In this document: one piece after another, positions 1-11,883 of the stretch | Position numbering within the stretch: position 1 is the first letter of the stretch | How the letters are laid out: each line of letters starts with the position of its first letter | Source of the DNA: Macrostomum hystrix | Lineage: Eukaryota; Platyhelminthes; Macrostomidae | Length of the DNA: 64,000 nt | Assembly: GCA_950097015.1 (NCBI GenBank) | Contig: CATNEN010000003.1 | Span: 2,975,001 to 3,039,000 of the forward strand | Reading direction: 5' to 3' | The notes under the pieces: model-generated | Told to the model about the DNA's origin: nothing | The model's input: only the letters and a program-made list of their open reading frames with translations | Database searches by the model: none | Program-made: the position numbers and the translations under genes

Positions 1-330
1 GCAGGTTTTGTAGAGCAACATACTTTCAAAGCGCAGTACAATTACGCGATGTAGTTTTTGTACGCCTTTATTGATAATGAAATTATAATAAATTTTAAGT
101 TCGTGCAAACAGCAATGCAATTTTTGCAATACATGCAAAAATAAAGCCAGAATTATGATCCTAAGCTGCGATCGATACTGCTCCGGGTGATCATATTACA
201 TGAGGCAACATGTAGAAACAAGTAATTATTAATTACTCGTAAATTACTACGATCGTACAAAAGTAATATAAATAATTAAATTGGTTGTGTATGTAGCCGT
301 CGTCAGTGGCGTAGTCGCTGTTTTCTAGGG
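1..330. other. AT-rich intergenic DNA
   Basis: This stretch is AT-rich with no open frame of useful length, no recognisable RNA gene and no clear repeat. It ends where the G-rich lead-in to the minisatellite starts near 320. I see nothing else in it. Confidence 0.5.
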
Positions 331-386
331 GGGGGGCGCAACTACCAGGGGCCGGCGCCGCCACCACCAGGGTGGGGGTGCCACTG

Positions 387-1278
387 CCAGGAGGGGAGCG
401 CCACTAAAGGAGGGGAGCGCCACTAATAGGAGGGGAGCGCCACTAACAGCTGAGGGGAGCGCCACTAATAGGAGGGGAGCGCCACTAAAGGAGGGAAGCG
501 CCACTAATAGGAGGGGAGCGCCACTAACAGGAAGGGGAGCGCAACTAATAGGAGGGGAGCGCCACTAACAGGAAGGGGAGCGCAACTAATAGGAGGGGAG
601 CGCCACTAACAGGAAGGGGAGCGCCACTAATAGGAGGGGAGCGCCACTAACAGGAAGGGGAGCGCAACTAATAGGAGGGGAGCGCCACTAACAGGAAGGG
701 GAGCGCCACTAATAGGAGGGGAGCGCCACTAACAGGAAGGGGAGCGCACTAATAGGAGGGGAGCGCCACTAACAGGAAGGGGAGCGCAACTAATAGGAGG
801 GGAGCGCCACTAACAGGAAGGGGAGCGCACTAATAGGAGGGGAGCGCCACTAACAGGAAGGGGAGCGCAACTAATAGGAGGGGAGCGCCACTAACAGGAA
901 GGGGAGCGCAACTAATAGGAGGGGAGCGCCACTAACAGGAAGGGGAGCGCCACTAATAGGAGGGGAGCGCCACTAACAGGAAGGGGAGCGCCACTAATAG
1001 GAGGGGAGCGCCACTAATAGGTGGGGAGCGCAACTAATAGGAGGGTAGCGCCACTAATAGGTGGGGAGCGCCACAAATAGGTGGGGAGCGCCACTAATAG
1101 GAGGGGAGCGCAACTAATAGGAGGGGAGCGCCACTAACAGGAAGGGGTCGAGCGCCACTAATAGGAGGGGAGCGCCACTAGTAGGTGGGGAGCGCCACTA
1201 AAAGGTGGGGAGCGCCACTAATAGGTGGGGAGCGCCACTAATAGGAGGGGAGCGCCACTAATAGGAGGGGAGCGCCCC
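387..1278. repeat. ~20-bp G-rich minisatellite
   Basis: This is a tandem array of a unit reading roughly AGGAGGGGAGCGCCACTAAT, with the variants ACAGGAAGGGG and GCGCAACTAAT. Through the middle of the array two forms alternate (ATAGGAGGGG then ACAGGAAGGGG), giving a dimer of about 41 bp. That alternation suggests spread by duplication of the dimer rather than of the monomer. The unit is strongly G-rich on the + strand. No gene overlaps it. Confidence 0.9.
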
Positions 1279-1407
1279 TTGGCCTTCGTCGGGAATTCTC
1301 TTCTAGCCGTGAATCTCTGTCTGAATCTAGCGGATAACTCACTATTCTAAAAGATTTGGTGAAAAAAACTTTATTACTGATGACTGATCTTACCTGTAGA
1401 CTTGATT

Positions 1408-1441
1408 AAATTACTAAGCTGCCTCGTTCGCTTAGTAATTT
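1408..1441. other. Perfect 12-bp hairpin
   Basis: AAATTACTAAGC at 1408-1419 is exactly complementary to GCTTAGTAATTT at 1430-1441, with a 10-base loop. Flanking GATTAA and TTAATC extend the pairing imperfectly. It could be the tip of a small foldback element. No role can be assigned. Confidence 0.6.
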
Positions 1442-1496
1442 TTAATCATTTTAATCGACTTTAAATACAAGTAAGAAGGCTGTGAGAACTATGGAT

Positions 1497-1700
1497 TGCG
1501 GAAATTTCGGGCGCAGCCGCGGAGAGAAGGCTCGGGGGCTCGTCGGGCAATTTACGCCCTTGAGGGCCAACCTCCAAGGCACAGTGAGAGTGTCATGGCA
1601 GATGTACATTGCACCTCTGCTCAGGAGTCAGCGAAATGGATAGAATTGCCTCCTCGCTGGCGAGAGGGCTGGCGATTGAGTTGTCCTCAATTTTAGTATT
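1497..1700 (+). repeat. 5'-truncated copy of the SINE at 37284
   Basis: The stretch from GCAGCCGCGGAGAGAAGGCT through GGGCCAACCTCCAAGGCACA, GGCAGATGTACA, CTCAGGAGTCAGC and GAATTGCCTCCTCGCTGGC matches the body of the element at 37284-37658. The tRNA-like head is missing and there is an internal deletion after AGTGAGAGTGT. The short open frame here is repeat sequence, not a gene. It diverges from the complete copy at both ends. Confidence 0.75.
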
Positions 1701-2565
1701 GCCAGGTTGGGCGGTCTTCTCCCTCGGGTGGACTTAGACCTGGCACGTCTTGGACTCTCGGGCTCGTGCTAATCTCCTTGTTCGGCCGGACTACGTGTGT
1801 GCGGGTATCGTTTTCGAGCTTGTTTTCTATAACGGAACGTTTTGATTATTTGTAGTATGACTTCTATTTATTAAACTGTCACATTTTTCCCTATGTTTTC
1901 GTTATTTTTGTCCCATGCTCAACGGTAACTCAAATGTCTACCTCTTAAGACATGCATAAAAAATACTTTCGGAAAGCTCTTTTTGTACTTTTCTAAAACA
2001 TCAAAACACCGTAAAGACATGCAGTCTCTGGACTGTCTGGGGATTACGCCTTGGCATCAAGCAGCCGTCTTCTAAACGATAATGAATCTATTCGGCGATG
2101 TCACCTTTGAACAACAACAAAAAATCACATAAAAACTGGGTTTAGCCAGAAAAATCTATTTATACGAACTAAATTACAATTCTTACCAGTCCTTAGATTC
2201 AAAACGGAATTTTAGTATAATAAATAAGTTCACGCTGAAAGTCCCAAATTTATCGCATAAAAGTGACGTCTTAAATTATTCCTCCAAAATGGGATTGTTA
2301 TTAGTGCAGTCACTTGCTGGTTTTCTCACGTTGTCCGTGCATTCAGCTAAAGAACGTCGAAACGGAGTCAGTTTATTATTCAACGGAGGGGCGTGTCTTA
2401 GAACGAGTTTTCAGTCGTGATTCACTAGTGCGGGCATATGTGTATGCAGTATGGGTTTTACCTTCAAGTCTCACTAAATTATTGTGTGAGAATGTAAAGT
2501 CTGGCGCTGGTTTCATGATTAACCGCCCCTTTTGTAATGGACGAGCAATGCCTCACAACTGAATT
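1701..2565. other. Intergenic region upstream of the lipase
   Basis: This is AT-rich DNA between the SINE fragment and the lipase TATA box. A short open frame at 2314-2562 shows no recognisable domain and probably arose by chance. The segment nearest 2566 presumably holds the lipase promoter, but I could not identify other sites. Confidence 0.4.
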
Positions 2566-2573
2566 TATAAAAG
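2566..2573 (+). promoter_or_regulatory. TATA box of the lipase gene
   Basis: TATAAAAG lies 96 bp upstream of the lipase ATG at 2662. Initiation about 30 bp downstream would place the transcript start near 2597 and leave a 5' leader of about 65 bases. The assignment rests on the motif and its spacing only. Confidence 0.6.
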
Positions 2574-2661
2574 CTTGACGATTCGACCAAGAAATGTCGC
2601 TATACTATTGTGCAGCTCAAACTTAACAGGTTGACAGTTGAGCACTAGAACTCAATCAGCA

Positions 2662-4529
2662 ATGCAATTGAGCACACAGCAGCTTCTGCTGCTGCTTTCC
2701 CTGAGTGCGGCATCAGCTGCACCTCGGGGCAGCGACACTCCGTACTTCATCCCCAGGACGGTCTGCTACGACGGCATCGGCTGCTTCAGCACCGGCGGCA
2801 ACTTCTACGACATTTTCCGCAGGCCGGTCCATCAGCCGCCGCAGGATCCGAATGCGATCAGGCCGACCTTCGCCCTGTACACCAGGCGGAATGTCAACAC
2901 TGCACAGGAGCTAGTCTTCAACAATAGGAACAGCGTGCTCAACTCCAACTACAGGCCCGGCTCGCCTACGAACATCATCATTCACGGCTTCACAGACAAT
3001 GGCAACTCCGAGTGGAATCACAAAATGAAGACTGCCCTGCTGAATCTAGGCGACTACAATGTCATCCAGCTGGACTGGAGTCGCGGCAACGGCTTTCCCT
3101 ACGGACAAGTGAGAAAATGGCAAAATTGGTTTTTACTAGCATTGCTTAAATCAATAACGAGATGACGGACTGGATTTTATTAAGAATTTAGTGTAGACCT
3201 AATAACTGTGTCAATAGTTTCCGTTGATCTTCTGTTGCTCGTTGGTCTGGCGATATTTTCAAAACTCCTCAGCTAAGTATTGATTTAAGATTAAATTAAA
3301 TTAACTGTCTATTAACGCCCACCAGAATTTACTGCTGCATCAATTAGCGTCACTCAATTACCGCTCCTGTCACTCATCTATCGCACTTTCTTTCCAAAAC
3401 CGTCCCAGGCAACATCCAACACTCGCATCATTGGCGCCCTAATCGCCCAAATGATTGTCTGGCTGGAGACTAACTTTGGCGCGAATCGCGAATACTTCCA
3501 CCTGATTGGCCACAGCCTCGGCGCACACGTCGCTGGCTACGCAGGCGAGCGGCTTAACAAGGGCGCCAACATTCAGCTCGGCCGAATCAGCGGCCTGGAC
3601 CCCGCCGGGCCCTACTTTGAGAACACCCACCCGGAGGTTCGCCTGGACCCCACAGACGCCAGATTCGTTGACGCCATCCACACCGATGGTGACAGCCTGC
3701 TGAGCACCATCAAGCTGGAGGGCGGCTTCGGCCTGATGCAGCCGGTGGGTCACGTGGACTTCTACCCGAATGGCGGTCGCGTGCAGCCAAACTGCAGGGA
3801 TGGGTCGAGCGGCAGCGTCTCTGGCATCATCAGCGGCACCGTGTGGCGGCTCACCTGCAGTCACAATCGCGTACTGGGCCTCATGATCAGCAGTATTGCC
3901 AATCCTAGGCGCAATTATTTGGTAAGCGAATCCATAAAATATACTCACTAATTTGAGTGTATCTCGATCACTCATTTAGCTAAACTCAAATCTACGGTTA
4001 ACACACAAAACATTAGTTTATTAGAAGTAACGTATGTTTACAAGAAGTAACGCAAGTTTAATAGAAGTAACGCAAGTTTTAGAAGTAACGCTACTTTAAG
4101 TTAAGTAACGCATTTTTTAAAAAGGTAACATATTTTATCAGGAATATCGTACTTTCGTCAGAAGTAACGTAAGTTTTAAAATAAATAAATTTTGTTATCA
4201 TTAGCATCATTTCAGAAGTAACGAAGGATTATGAGAAGTATCAAATGACTTCATAAATACATGGTCCCATCCACGCCAGGCTTATCCATGCTCAAGCTAC
4301 GAAGACTTCAAAGCTGGTCGTTGTCGCAGCTGCGGCACAATCGGCTGCTCTCAGATGGGCCAGCGAGCCGGCGAATGGAAGCCCAACGGGAAGGTGAACG
4401 TGAAGATGTTCTTGGATACAGCTGGCACCGAGCCATATGAGAGTGAGTTAATTGTGCAACGAGGTGGCATATTTAGCTTAACGCGTGTAACAAATCTGTT
4501 TTTACCTATATTTTGCAGGTCTCGGCTAA
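2662..4529 (+). CDS. Secreted pancreatic-type lipase, four exons
   Basis: This is a neutral lipase of the pancreatic lipase/PLA1 family that would hydrolyse acyl esters outside the cell. Exons are 2662-3108, 3409-3921, 4280-4442 and 4519-4529; all junctions are GT-AG and phases close, giving 377 residues. The ATG at 2662 begins MQLSTQQLLLLLSLSAASA, a good signal peptide. The triad is visible: Ser in GHSLG (about residue 185), Asp in GLDPAGP (about 213) and His in CSHNR (about 301). VDFYPNGG precedes a Cys-bounded lid of about 20 residues, close to the pancreatic lipase length. The usual C-terminal PLAT domain is absent; the protein stops soon after the cysteine-rich segment, as in shorter invertebrate lipases. 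It looks enzymatically intact. The substrate (triglyceride or phospholipid) cannot be told. The last exon adds only SLG and stop. Confidence 0.9.
4015..4250 (+). repeat. Degenerate ~20-bp repeat in lipase intron 3
   Basis: AGAAGTAACG recurs with spacers of variable length, often followed by CAAGTTT or TATGTTT, within the intron at 3922-4279. The units are diverged and irregular, so this looks like an old minisatellite compared with the near-perfect arrays elsewhere in the window. Confidence 0.7.
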
Positions 4530-4664
4530 TGGTTACGATTCGCTTACGCTAAAGCCATTTTTTCGTAAAACTCTATTTCGCAACTTCCTGGTGCAACTCT
4601 CGCAATGGAGACACTCCACCGATCTGCTTAATGCATATGCTAACGGGTCAAGTGTTCCTAACTT

Positions 4665-4670
4665 AATAAA
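4665..4670 (+). terminator. Polyadenylation signal of the lipase gene
   Basis: AATAAA lies 136 bp after the lipase stop codon. A second AATAAA follows near 4730, so cleavage could use either. Confidence 0.6.
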
Positions 4671-4892
4671 TTAAATTAAAAATATGGACACTGCGATATA
4701 CAAACCTTATTTTTATGTTGCTGTGTTTAAATAAAAATCTTTCAGTTATAACAAAACGCTATAACAATAAAAATTTACTATTTAAAATATTTGAAATCTT
4801 TGTCTTTGTGAAGGGTAATTCAGAAGTTTTTGGAGTCAGGGCACTTCAGTCATGAGATATTAGCGTACAGTTACTATTGTAATAGTTGGTCA

Positions 4893-6068
4893 TTTCCTAG
4901 TTGGCCTATGATAGTTGGTCTTGTGATAGTTGGTCTTGTGATAGTTGGTCTTGTGATGGTTGGTCTTGTGATAGTTGGTCTTGTGATGGTTGGTCTTGTG
5001 ATGGTTGGTCTTGTGATAGTTGGTCTTGTGATGGTTGGTCCTGTGATAGTTGGTCTTGTGATAGTTGGTCTTGTGATGGTTGGTCTTGTGATAGTTGGTC
5101 TTGTGATAGTTGGTCTTGTGATAGTTGGTCTTGTGATGGTTGGTCTTGTGATAGTTGGTCTTGTGATAGTTGGTCTTGTGATAGTTGGTCTTGTGATAGT
5201 TGGTCTTGTGATAGTTGGTCTTGTGATAGTTGGTCTTTTTCTCGTTGGTCTTGTGATAGTTGGTCTGTGTGATAGTTGGTCTTCTGATAGTTGGTCTTGT
5301 GATAGTTGGTCTTGTGATAGTTGGTCTTGTGATAGTTGGTCTTGTGATAGTTGGTCTTGTGATAGTTGGTCTTGTGATAGTTGGTCTTGTGATAGTTGGT
5401 CTTGTGATAGTTGGTCTTGTGATAGTTGGTCTTGTGATAGTTGGTCTTGTGATAGTTGGTCTTGTGATAGTTGGTCTTGTGATAGTTGGTCTTGTGATAG
5501 TTGGTCTTGTGATAGTTGGTCTTGTGATAGTTGGTCTTGTGATAGTTGGTCTTGTGATAGTTGGTCTTGTGATAGTTGGTCTTGTGATAGTTGGTCTTGT
5601 GATAGTTGGTCTTGTGATAGTTGGTCTTGTGATAGTTGGTCTTGTGATAGTTGGTCTTGTGATAGTTGGTCTTGTGATAGTTGGTCCTGTGATAGTTGGT
5701 CTTATGATAGTTGGTCTTGTGATAGTTGGTCCTGTGATAGTTGGTCTTGTGATAGTTGGTCTTGTGATAGTTGGTCTTGTGATAGTTGGTCTTTTTCTCG
5801 TTGGTCTTGTGATAGTTGGTCTTGTGATAGTTGGTCTTGTGATAGTTGGTCTTTTTCTCGTTGGTCTTGTGATAGTTGGTCTTGTGATAGTTGGTCTTTT
5901 TCTCGTTGGTCTAGTGATAGTTGGTCTTGTGATAGTTGGTCTTGTGATAGTTGGTCTTGTGATGGTTGGTCTTGTGATGGTTGGTCTTGTGATGGTTGGT
6001 CCTGTGATAGTTGGTCTTGTGATAGTTGGTCTTGTGATAGTTGGTCTTGTGATAGTTTGTCTTGTGAT
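4893..6068. repeat. 15-bp minisatellite between lipase and M13 genes
   Basis: This array has about 78 units of TTGTGATAGTTGGTC. Variants with GTGATGG, TCCTGTG or TTTTTCTCGTTGG recur at several places, which points to copying of blocks of units. Because 15 is a multiple of three and the common unit has no stop in several frames, long open frames appear on both strands; they are low-complexity artefacts. One extra base near 5266 breaks the phase. The array lies between the lipase poly(A) signal and the first M13 exon. Confidence 0.95.
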
Positions 6069-6548
6069 AGTTAGACAGTGATAGTGATCTTTTTTATGAA
6101 AGTTTTTTACTGTGTCATTGACCGCAGAACGATTAACAAGCATGGCGGCATCAAATTCTGGTGACCTTTTACCAGCCTCGAGCATACAACAATTTCGTTC
6201 ATTTGTCCAATAGAAATCTGTGACCCGAAGTCATGATTGGCAAGTGTGGCAGTGACGGCAATTTAATCGGCTGCAGTGTAAACAAAGCATTTCATTGAAT
6301 TTTTAAGGCTGTGTCAGTCAAAATGGTGGTCACTGACACTGTTGATGGCTTTGATGCTGAAACCTTTGAACTTAAATAACTTAATCTGAATCTGAATTTA
6401 AGTGCAACTGAATTTAAGAGTCAAGAGTGGTAGTTAAATGCCCACCTGGTAAGCTAGATCTCTCAAGAACTGAAGAGCATACAATTAGCCAAAAGATAAT
6501 TTAAAAACAATATAATTGCATGCGAGAAAACATCTAGATATCGCTATT
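6069..6548. other. Intergenic region and probable M13 5' leader
   Basis: This is unique sequence between the 15-bp array and the proposed first exon of the M13 gene. It should contain that gene's promoter. TA-rich stretches occur at about 6498-6518 (TTTAAAAA, TATAAT) but none is a convincing TATA box. No other gene was seen. Confidence 0.4.
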
Positions 6549-9500
6549 ATGGGTAAGTAAATATCCCACCAAAAGCTTATTCCATTTTCAGTGATCAGTC
6601 TATCAAGTGATCAGTCTATCAAGCGATCAGTCTATTAACTATAAAAATCAGTCTATCAAGTGATCAGTCTATCAAGTGATCAGTCTATCAAGCGATCAGT
6701 CTATCAAGCGATCAGTCTATCAAGCGATCAGTATATCAAGTGATCAGTCTATCAAGCGATCAGTCTATCAAGCGATCAGTCTATCAAGCGATCAGTGTAT
6801 CAAGTGATCAGTCTATCAAGCGATCAGTCTATCAAGTGATCAGTCTATCAAGTGATCAGTCTATCCAGCGATCAGTCTATCAAGCGATCAGTCTATCAAG
6901 TGATCAGTGTATCAAGTGATCAGTCTTTCAAGTGATCAGTCTATCCAGTGATCAGTCTATCAAGCGATCAGTCTATCAAGCGATCAGTCTATCAAGTGAT
7001 CAGTCTATCAAGCGATCAGTCTATCAAGCGATCAGTCTATCAAGCGATCAGTCTATCAAGCGATCAGTCTATCAAGCGATCAGTCTATCAAGCGATCAGT
7101 CTATCAAGCGATCAGTCTATCAAGCGATCAGTCTATCAAGTGATCAGTCTATCAAGCGATCAGTCTATCAAGCGATCAGTCTATCAAGCGATCAGTCTAT
7201 CAAGCGATCAGTCTATCAAGCGATCAGTCTATCAAGCGATCAGTCTATCAAGCGATCAGTCTATCAAGCGATCAGTCTATCAAGCGATCAGTCTATCAAG
7301 CGATCAGTCTATCAAGCGATCAGTCTATCCAGTGATCAGTCTATCAAGCGATCAGTCTATCCAGCGATCAGTCTATCAAGTGATCAGTCTATCAAGCGAT
7401 CAGTCTATCAAGCGATCAGTCTATCAAGCGATCAGTCTATCAAGCGATCAGTCTATCCAGCGATCAGTCTATCAAGCGATCAGTGTATCAAGTGATCAGT
7501 CTATCAAGCGATCAGTCTATCAAGCGATCAGTCTATCAAGTGATCAGTCTATCCAGCGATCAGTCTATCAAGCGATCAGTCTATCAAGTGATCAGTGTAT
7601 CAAGTGATCAGTCTTTCAAGTGATCAGTCTATCCAGTGATCAGTCTATCAAGCGATCAGTCTATCAAGTGATCAGTCTATCAAGCGATCAGTCTATCAAG
7701 CGATCAGTCTATTAACTAATCAGTCTATCGAGTGTTCAGTCTATCAAGTGATCAGTCTATCAAGCGATCAGTCTATCAAGCGATCAGTCTATCAAGCGAT
7801 CAGTCTATCCAGCGATCAGTCTATCAAGCGATCAGTCTATCAAGCGATCAGTCTATCAAGCGATCAGTCTATCAAGCGATCAGTCTATCAAGTGATCAGT
7901 GTATCAAGTGATCAGTCTTTCAAGTGATCAGTCTATCCAGTGATCAGTCTATCAAGCGATCAGTCTATCAAGCGATCAGTATATCAAGTGATCAGTCTAT
8001 CAAGCGATCAGTCTATCAAGCGATCAGTCTATTAACTAATCAGTCTATCGAGTGTTCAGTCTATCAAGTGATCAGTCTATCAAGCGATCAGTCTATCAAG
8101 CGATCAGTCTATCAAGCGATCAGTCTATCCAGCGATCAGTCTATCAAGCGATCAGTCTATCAAGCGATCAGTCTATCAAGCGATCAGTCTATCAAGCGAT
8201 CAGTCTATCAAGTGATCAGTCTATCAAGCGATCAGTCTATCAAGCGATCAGTCTATCAAGCGATCAGTCTATCAAGCGATCAGTCTATCCAGCGATCAGT
8301 CTATCAAGCGATCAGTCTATCAAGCGATCAGTCTATCCAGCGATCAGTCTATCAAGCGATCAGTCTATCCAGCGATCAGTCTATTAACTAATCAGTCTAT
8401 CGAGTGTTCAGTCTATCAAGTGATCAGTCTATCAAGCGATCAGTCTATCAAGTGATCAGTGTATCAAGTGATCAGTCTTTCAAGTGATCAGTCTATCCAG
8501 TGATCAGTCTATCAAGCGATCAGTCTATCAAGCGATCAGTATATCAAGTGATCAGTCTATCAAGCGATCAGTCTATCCAGCGATCAGTCTATCAAGCGAT
8601 CAGTCTATCAAGCGATCAGTCTATCAAGCGATCAGTCTATCCAGCGATCAGTCTATCAAGCGATCAGTCTATCAAGCGATCAGTCTATCAAGCGATCAGT
8701 CTATCAAGCGATCAGTCTATCAAGTGATCAGTGTATCAAGTGATCAGTCTTTCAAGTGATCAGTCTATCCAGTGATCAGTCTATCAAGCGATCAGTCTAT
8801 CAAGCGATCAGTATATCAAGTGATCAGTCTATCAAGCGATCAGTCTATCAAGCGATCAGTCTATTAACTAATCAGTCTATCGAGTGTTCAGTCTATCAAG
8901 TGATCAGTCTATCAAGCGATCAGTCTATCAAGCGATCAGTCTATCAAGCGATCAGTCTATCCAGCGATCAGTCTATCAAGCGATCAGTCTATCAAGCGAT
9001 CAGTCTATCAAGCGATCAGTCTATCAAGTGATCAGTCTATCAAGCGATCAGTCTATCAAGTGATCAGTCTATCAAGTGATCAGTCTATCAAGCGATCAGT
9101 CTATCAAGCGATCAGTCTATCAAGCGATCAGTCTATCCAGCGATCAGTCTATCAAGCGATCAGTCTATCAAGCGATCAGTCTATCCAGCGATCAGTCTAT
9201 CAAGCGATCAGTCTATCAAGTGATCAGTCTATCCAGCGATCAGTCTATCAAGTGATCAGTCTATCAAGCGATCAGTCTATCAAGCGATCAGTCTATCAAG
9301 CGATCAGTCTATCAAGTGATCAGTCTATCCAGCGATCAGTCTATCAAGTGATCAGTGTATCAAGTGATCAGTCTTTCTAGTGATCAGTCTATCCAGTGAT
9401 CAGTATATCAAGTAATTCTAGAGTGAGATCTTTAATACCAATGTTAAATCTCAAGACAGGTCAGGCTCTTAAGTGGTCAAGTAAAATAGGTACTCATACA

Positions 9501-11862
9501 AATCACCGCAAACCTAGAAAAACTTTAACCCATAATTTAACCCACATCTGCAGTTTCCGTGCAGAAGGGCTTCGTTCTATTGACATGGCTGCAGCTGCTG
9601 CTAGTGCTGTCAACGACAGTTGTCATAAAAAGCGCCAATGCTGCAGACACTGGCTTTGACGGTGCAAACAAAGGGTTAAGAACGGTTGAAGTTTGCGATT
9701 CCATCGAGTGCACAATGCTCGCAGCGGACATTGCCAAGCGGATGAACACTTCCGCAGATCCATGCGAAGATTTCTACAATTATGCATGCGGTAACTTTCG
9801 CAGCGTTGTCAGGTACGACCCGGACAAGGCGTTCAACAGGCGCCTACCAAGAGATCACTACCTGTTCCAGGACGCCTTCAGCACCATGGAGAAGAGGCTA
9901 AAAGAGAATATCTACGAAATGTTTGTGCTTGACTCTGTAGCTCAAAGCACTGATAAGGACATCAACGATTTGTACAATTTTACAAGGCTTTTCTTTCGCA
10001 GCTGCAGCCAATGGATGCGCTTCAATGACGACAGCGCGAACCAGTTCTCAAACTATGAGTCGTCGATTAACTTCATCAAGGACACGTTCAGGCATCTGAT
10101 AAATGAAATAGCGCCATCTGATCGGCAGAAAAAATCGCTTGAGTCTATCCTGGCCAAGCTGGTCATGTCCGGTGTTGAAAGCATGCTCCAAGTCACCCTG
10201 CCTGTTAGCTTCGCTGAAAACGTACTACTCAACGACTACAACCTGACCAACATATCGAGAGCCGTATTGGAGGCTAATCCGTTTCTCTACACCAGCGAGC
10301 CAGATCTGCGGCCCTACATTCTGTTCTTCACCAGAAATAAAATCTCCGCGCCTCTGGCACTCAGCAAGCAGGCAGACAATTTCGTGGCCATCTTGGGCGA
10401 GCTGAGGAACGCCAGCTTGAACCAGTCTTGGGTCGAGGACTGCTCAGTAAAGCCTAGCCAAGGCGAGTTCACAGTTCGGGATCTAGACGTAATGAGCCGA
10501 TGCGCCCTTCCCGAATCTCCATTTACCTGGGAGACATTCTTTGAAGAGCTGCTGCAGGCGCCGATCGACCCGGAGGCTCTGATTGATGTGCCGAATGCCA
10601 CAGTTCTGATAAATTTTGTCAGCTACTTCAAGAGCCGCCCAGTGTACACCACCGGTGGAGTCCAGTTCTCTGAGCACGCATCGCTGCTAGTATTCGATTG
10701 GCTGTTAAGTTTCGCAGCATTTTTTCCGCGCGAATTATTCAAGACCTGGCAGGTGAGCAAGATCAGGGAGCTGCAGCTGCAGCGACCCAAGGGTGACATC
10801 ATCGACGGCTGCATGATGTGGACTCGGCGCTTTCTGCAGCCCATTGTCGAACGCATGTACCAGTCGGCCTACCATCCAGAGACCTTCCAAGACGTCAAAG
10901 ATATTGTGCAGACGATTCAAAATGCATCAATTGACAGTATCATGGCACAAGATTGGATCACTGACACAGCCAAAGAGGCGATAATCAGGAAACTGATGTC
11001 TGTGAGGCAGAGCATTGGATTCGACCAGCTTTCAGCAAGTCAGCTGACTAAATTTTACGCCACAACACTGAAAGCCTATCGCGAGGCGAACGTGCCAGAC
11101 AAAGTTGAAAACGCCTTTGGTCGGCTGCTTTCGATCGCCCTATGCGCACACGCTAGGAAGAATTTCGATGTGATGTCCGGCAACAGCCCTGTGACTATCT
11201 TTCTCGAGCTAAACCCTTTGGTGATCAACGCGTTCAACTTCCTGGAGAGGAATCAGATCATCTTCCCGATGGCGATCTTGGCGCCGCCAGTTTACCACGT
11301 CACTTATCCGGCCTACATCAACCTCGGCAGCCTGGGCTACATCATCGGCCACGAGATTGGACACTCCTTCGACAACGACGGTCACGAATTGAATCCGCTT
11401 GGCACTTTGGGCCACTTCTGGGACAGCGAGACCGAGGCCAACTATCTAGAGAGAACAGAGTGCGTGCGCCGTTGCTATGGTAACTTCAGCCTGTACCCAG
11501 GAGGACCTCCTCACCAGTCCAACAGCACGCTGGGCAACGACATCGCCGACATCATCGGAATCAAAGCGGCTCTGAATGCTTTGCGCCGATTAAAAGCGGC
11601 CGGAGTGCCGATGCCGGCGCTGCCCAGACTGCCAGTTGACGGCCTCGATCCCGAGCGGCTGTTCTTCATTCAGGCCGCACAGGGCTGGTGCTTCAAGTCG
11701 GAGCCGAGGATTCTGCGCTCCATCTTCACCGGCTCACCTAGCCACAGTCCGCACCACCTGCGAGTGCGAGGCATTGCGCAGAATACGCGCGAGTTCACCG
11801 AGATCTTCGGCTGCCAGACTGGCCAACCGATGGCGCCGGAGTCCAGGTGCGAGTTCTGGTGA
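6549..11862 (+). CDS. M13 (neprilysin-like) metallopeptidase homologue, probably inactive
   Basis: Exons proposed are 6549-6552 (ATGG before GTAAGT) and 9554-11862, giving 770 residues. The main frame has no ATG at its 5' end; splicing ATGG to the acceptor at 9553 restores one in phase, producing MVSVQKGF and a hydrophobic stretch to about residue 31, a signal peptide. The M13 fold is clear: PCEDFYNYACGNF near the N-terminus, INAFNFLERNQIIFP, zinc motif HEIGH at about 601-605, HSPHHLRVRG and the terminal CEFW. M13 enzymes cut short peptides outside the cell using His, His and a Glu in GENIAD as zinc ligands. Here that site reads TLGNDIAD (about 661-668), so the ligand Glu is Asn; the Asp of the ExxxD motif is kept. 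Catalysis is therefore doubtful. The alternative is a GTG start at 9559. The fold is certain; exon 1 is likely. Confidence 0.85.
6594..9413 (+). repeat. 16-bp minisatellite filling M13 intron 1
   Basis: About 176 units of GATCAGTCTATCAAGC/T occupy nearly all of the proposed intron 6553-9553. Every unit carries GATC, and the T-ending form creates TGATCA. Rare variants recur in exact phase: GTCTTTC at 6923, 7611, 7915, 8475, 8747 and 9371, and ATTAACTAATC at 7711, 8031, 8383 and 8863. All these spacings are multiples of 16, so blocks of 17-43 units were copied without phase slip. Open frames here repeat every 16 residues and are not genes. Confidence 0.95.
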
Positions 11863-11883
11863 TAAAGACGCCTGGTTAAAGCC

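Noticed and set aside
4830-6185. Open frames on both strands across the 15-bp array (CDSWS and ITRPT repeats)
   Set aside because: Overlapping frames on both strands of one array follow from a unit length divisible by three and no stop in the unit. A one-base slip near 5266 shifts the frame, and there is no unique coding flank.
6932-9380. Many open frames with SLSSDQSIKRSVYQAI repeats
   Set aside because: These are translations of the 16-bp array in three shifted frames, lying inside the proposed M13 intron, with no unique coding sequence attached.
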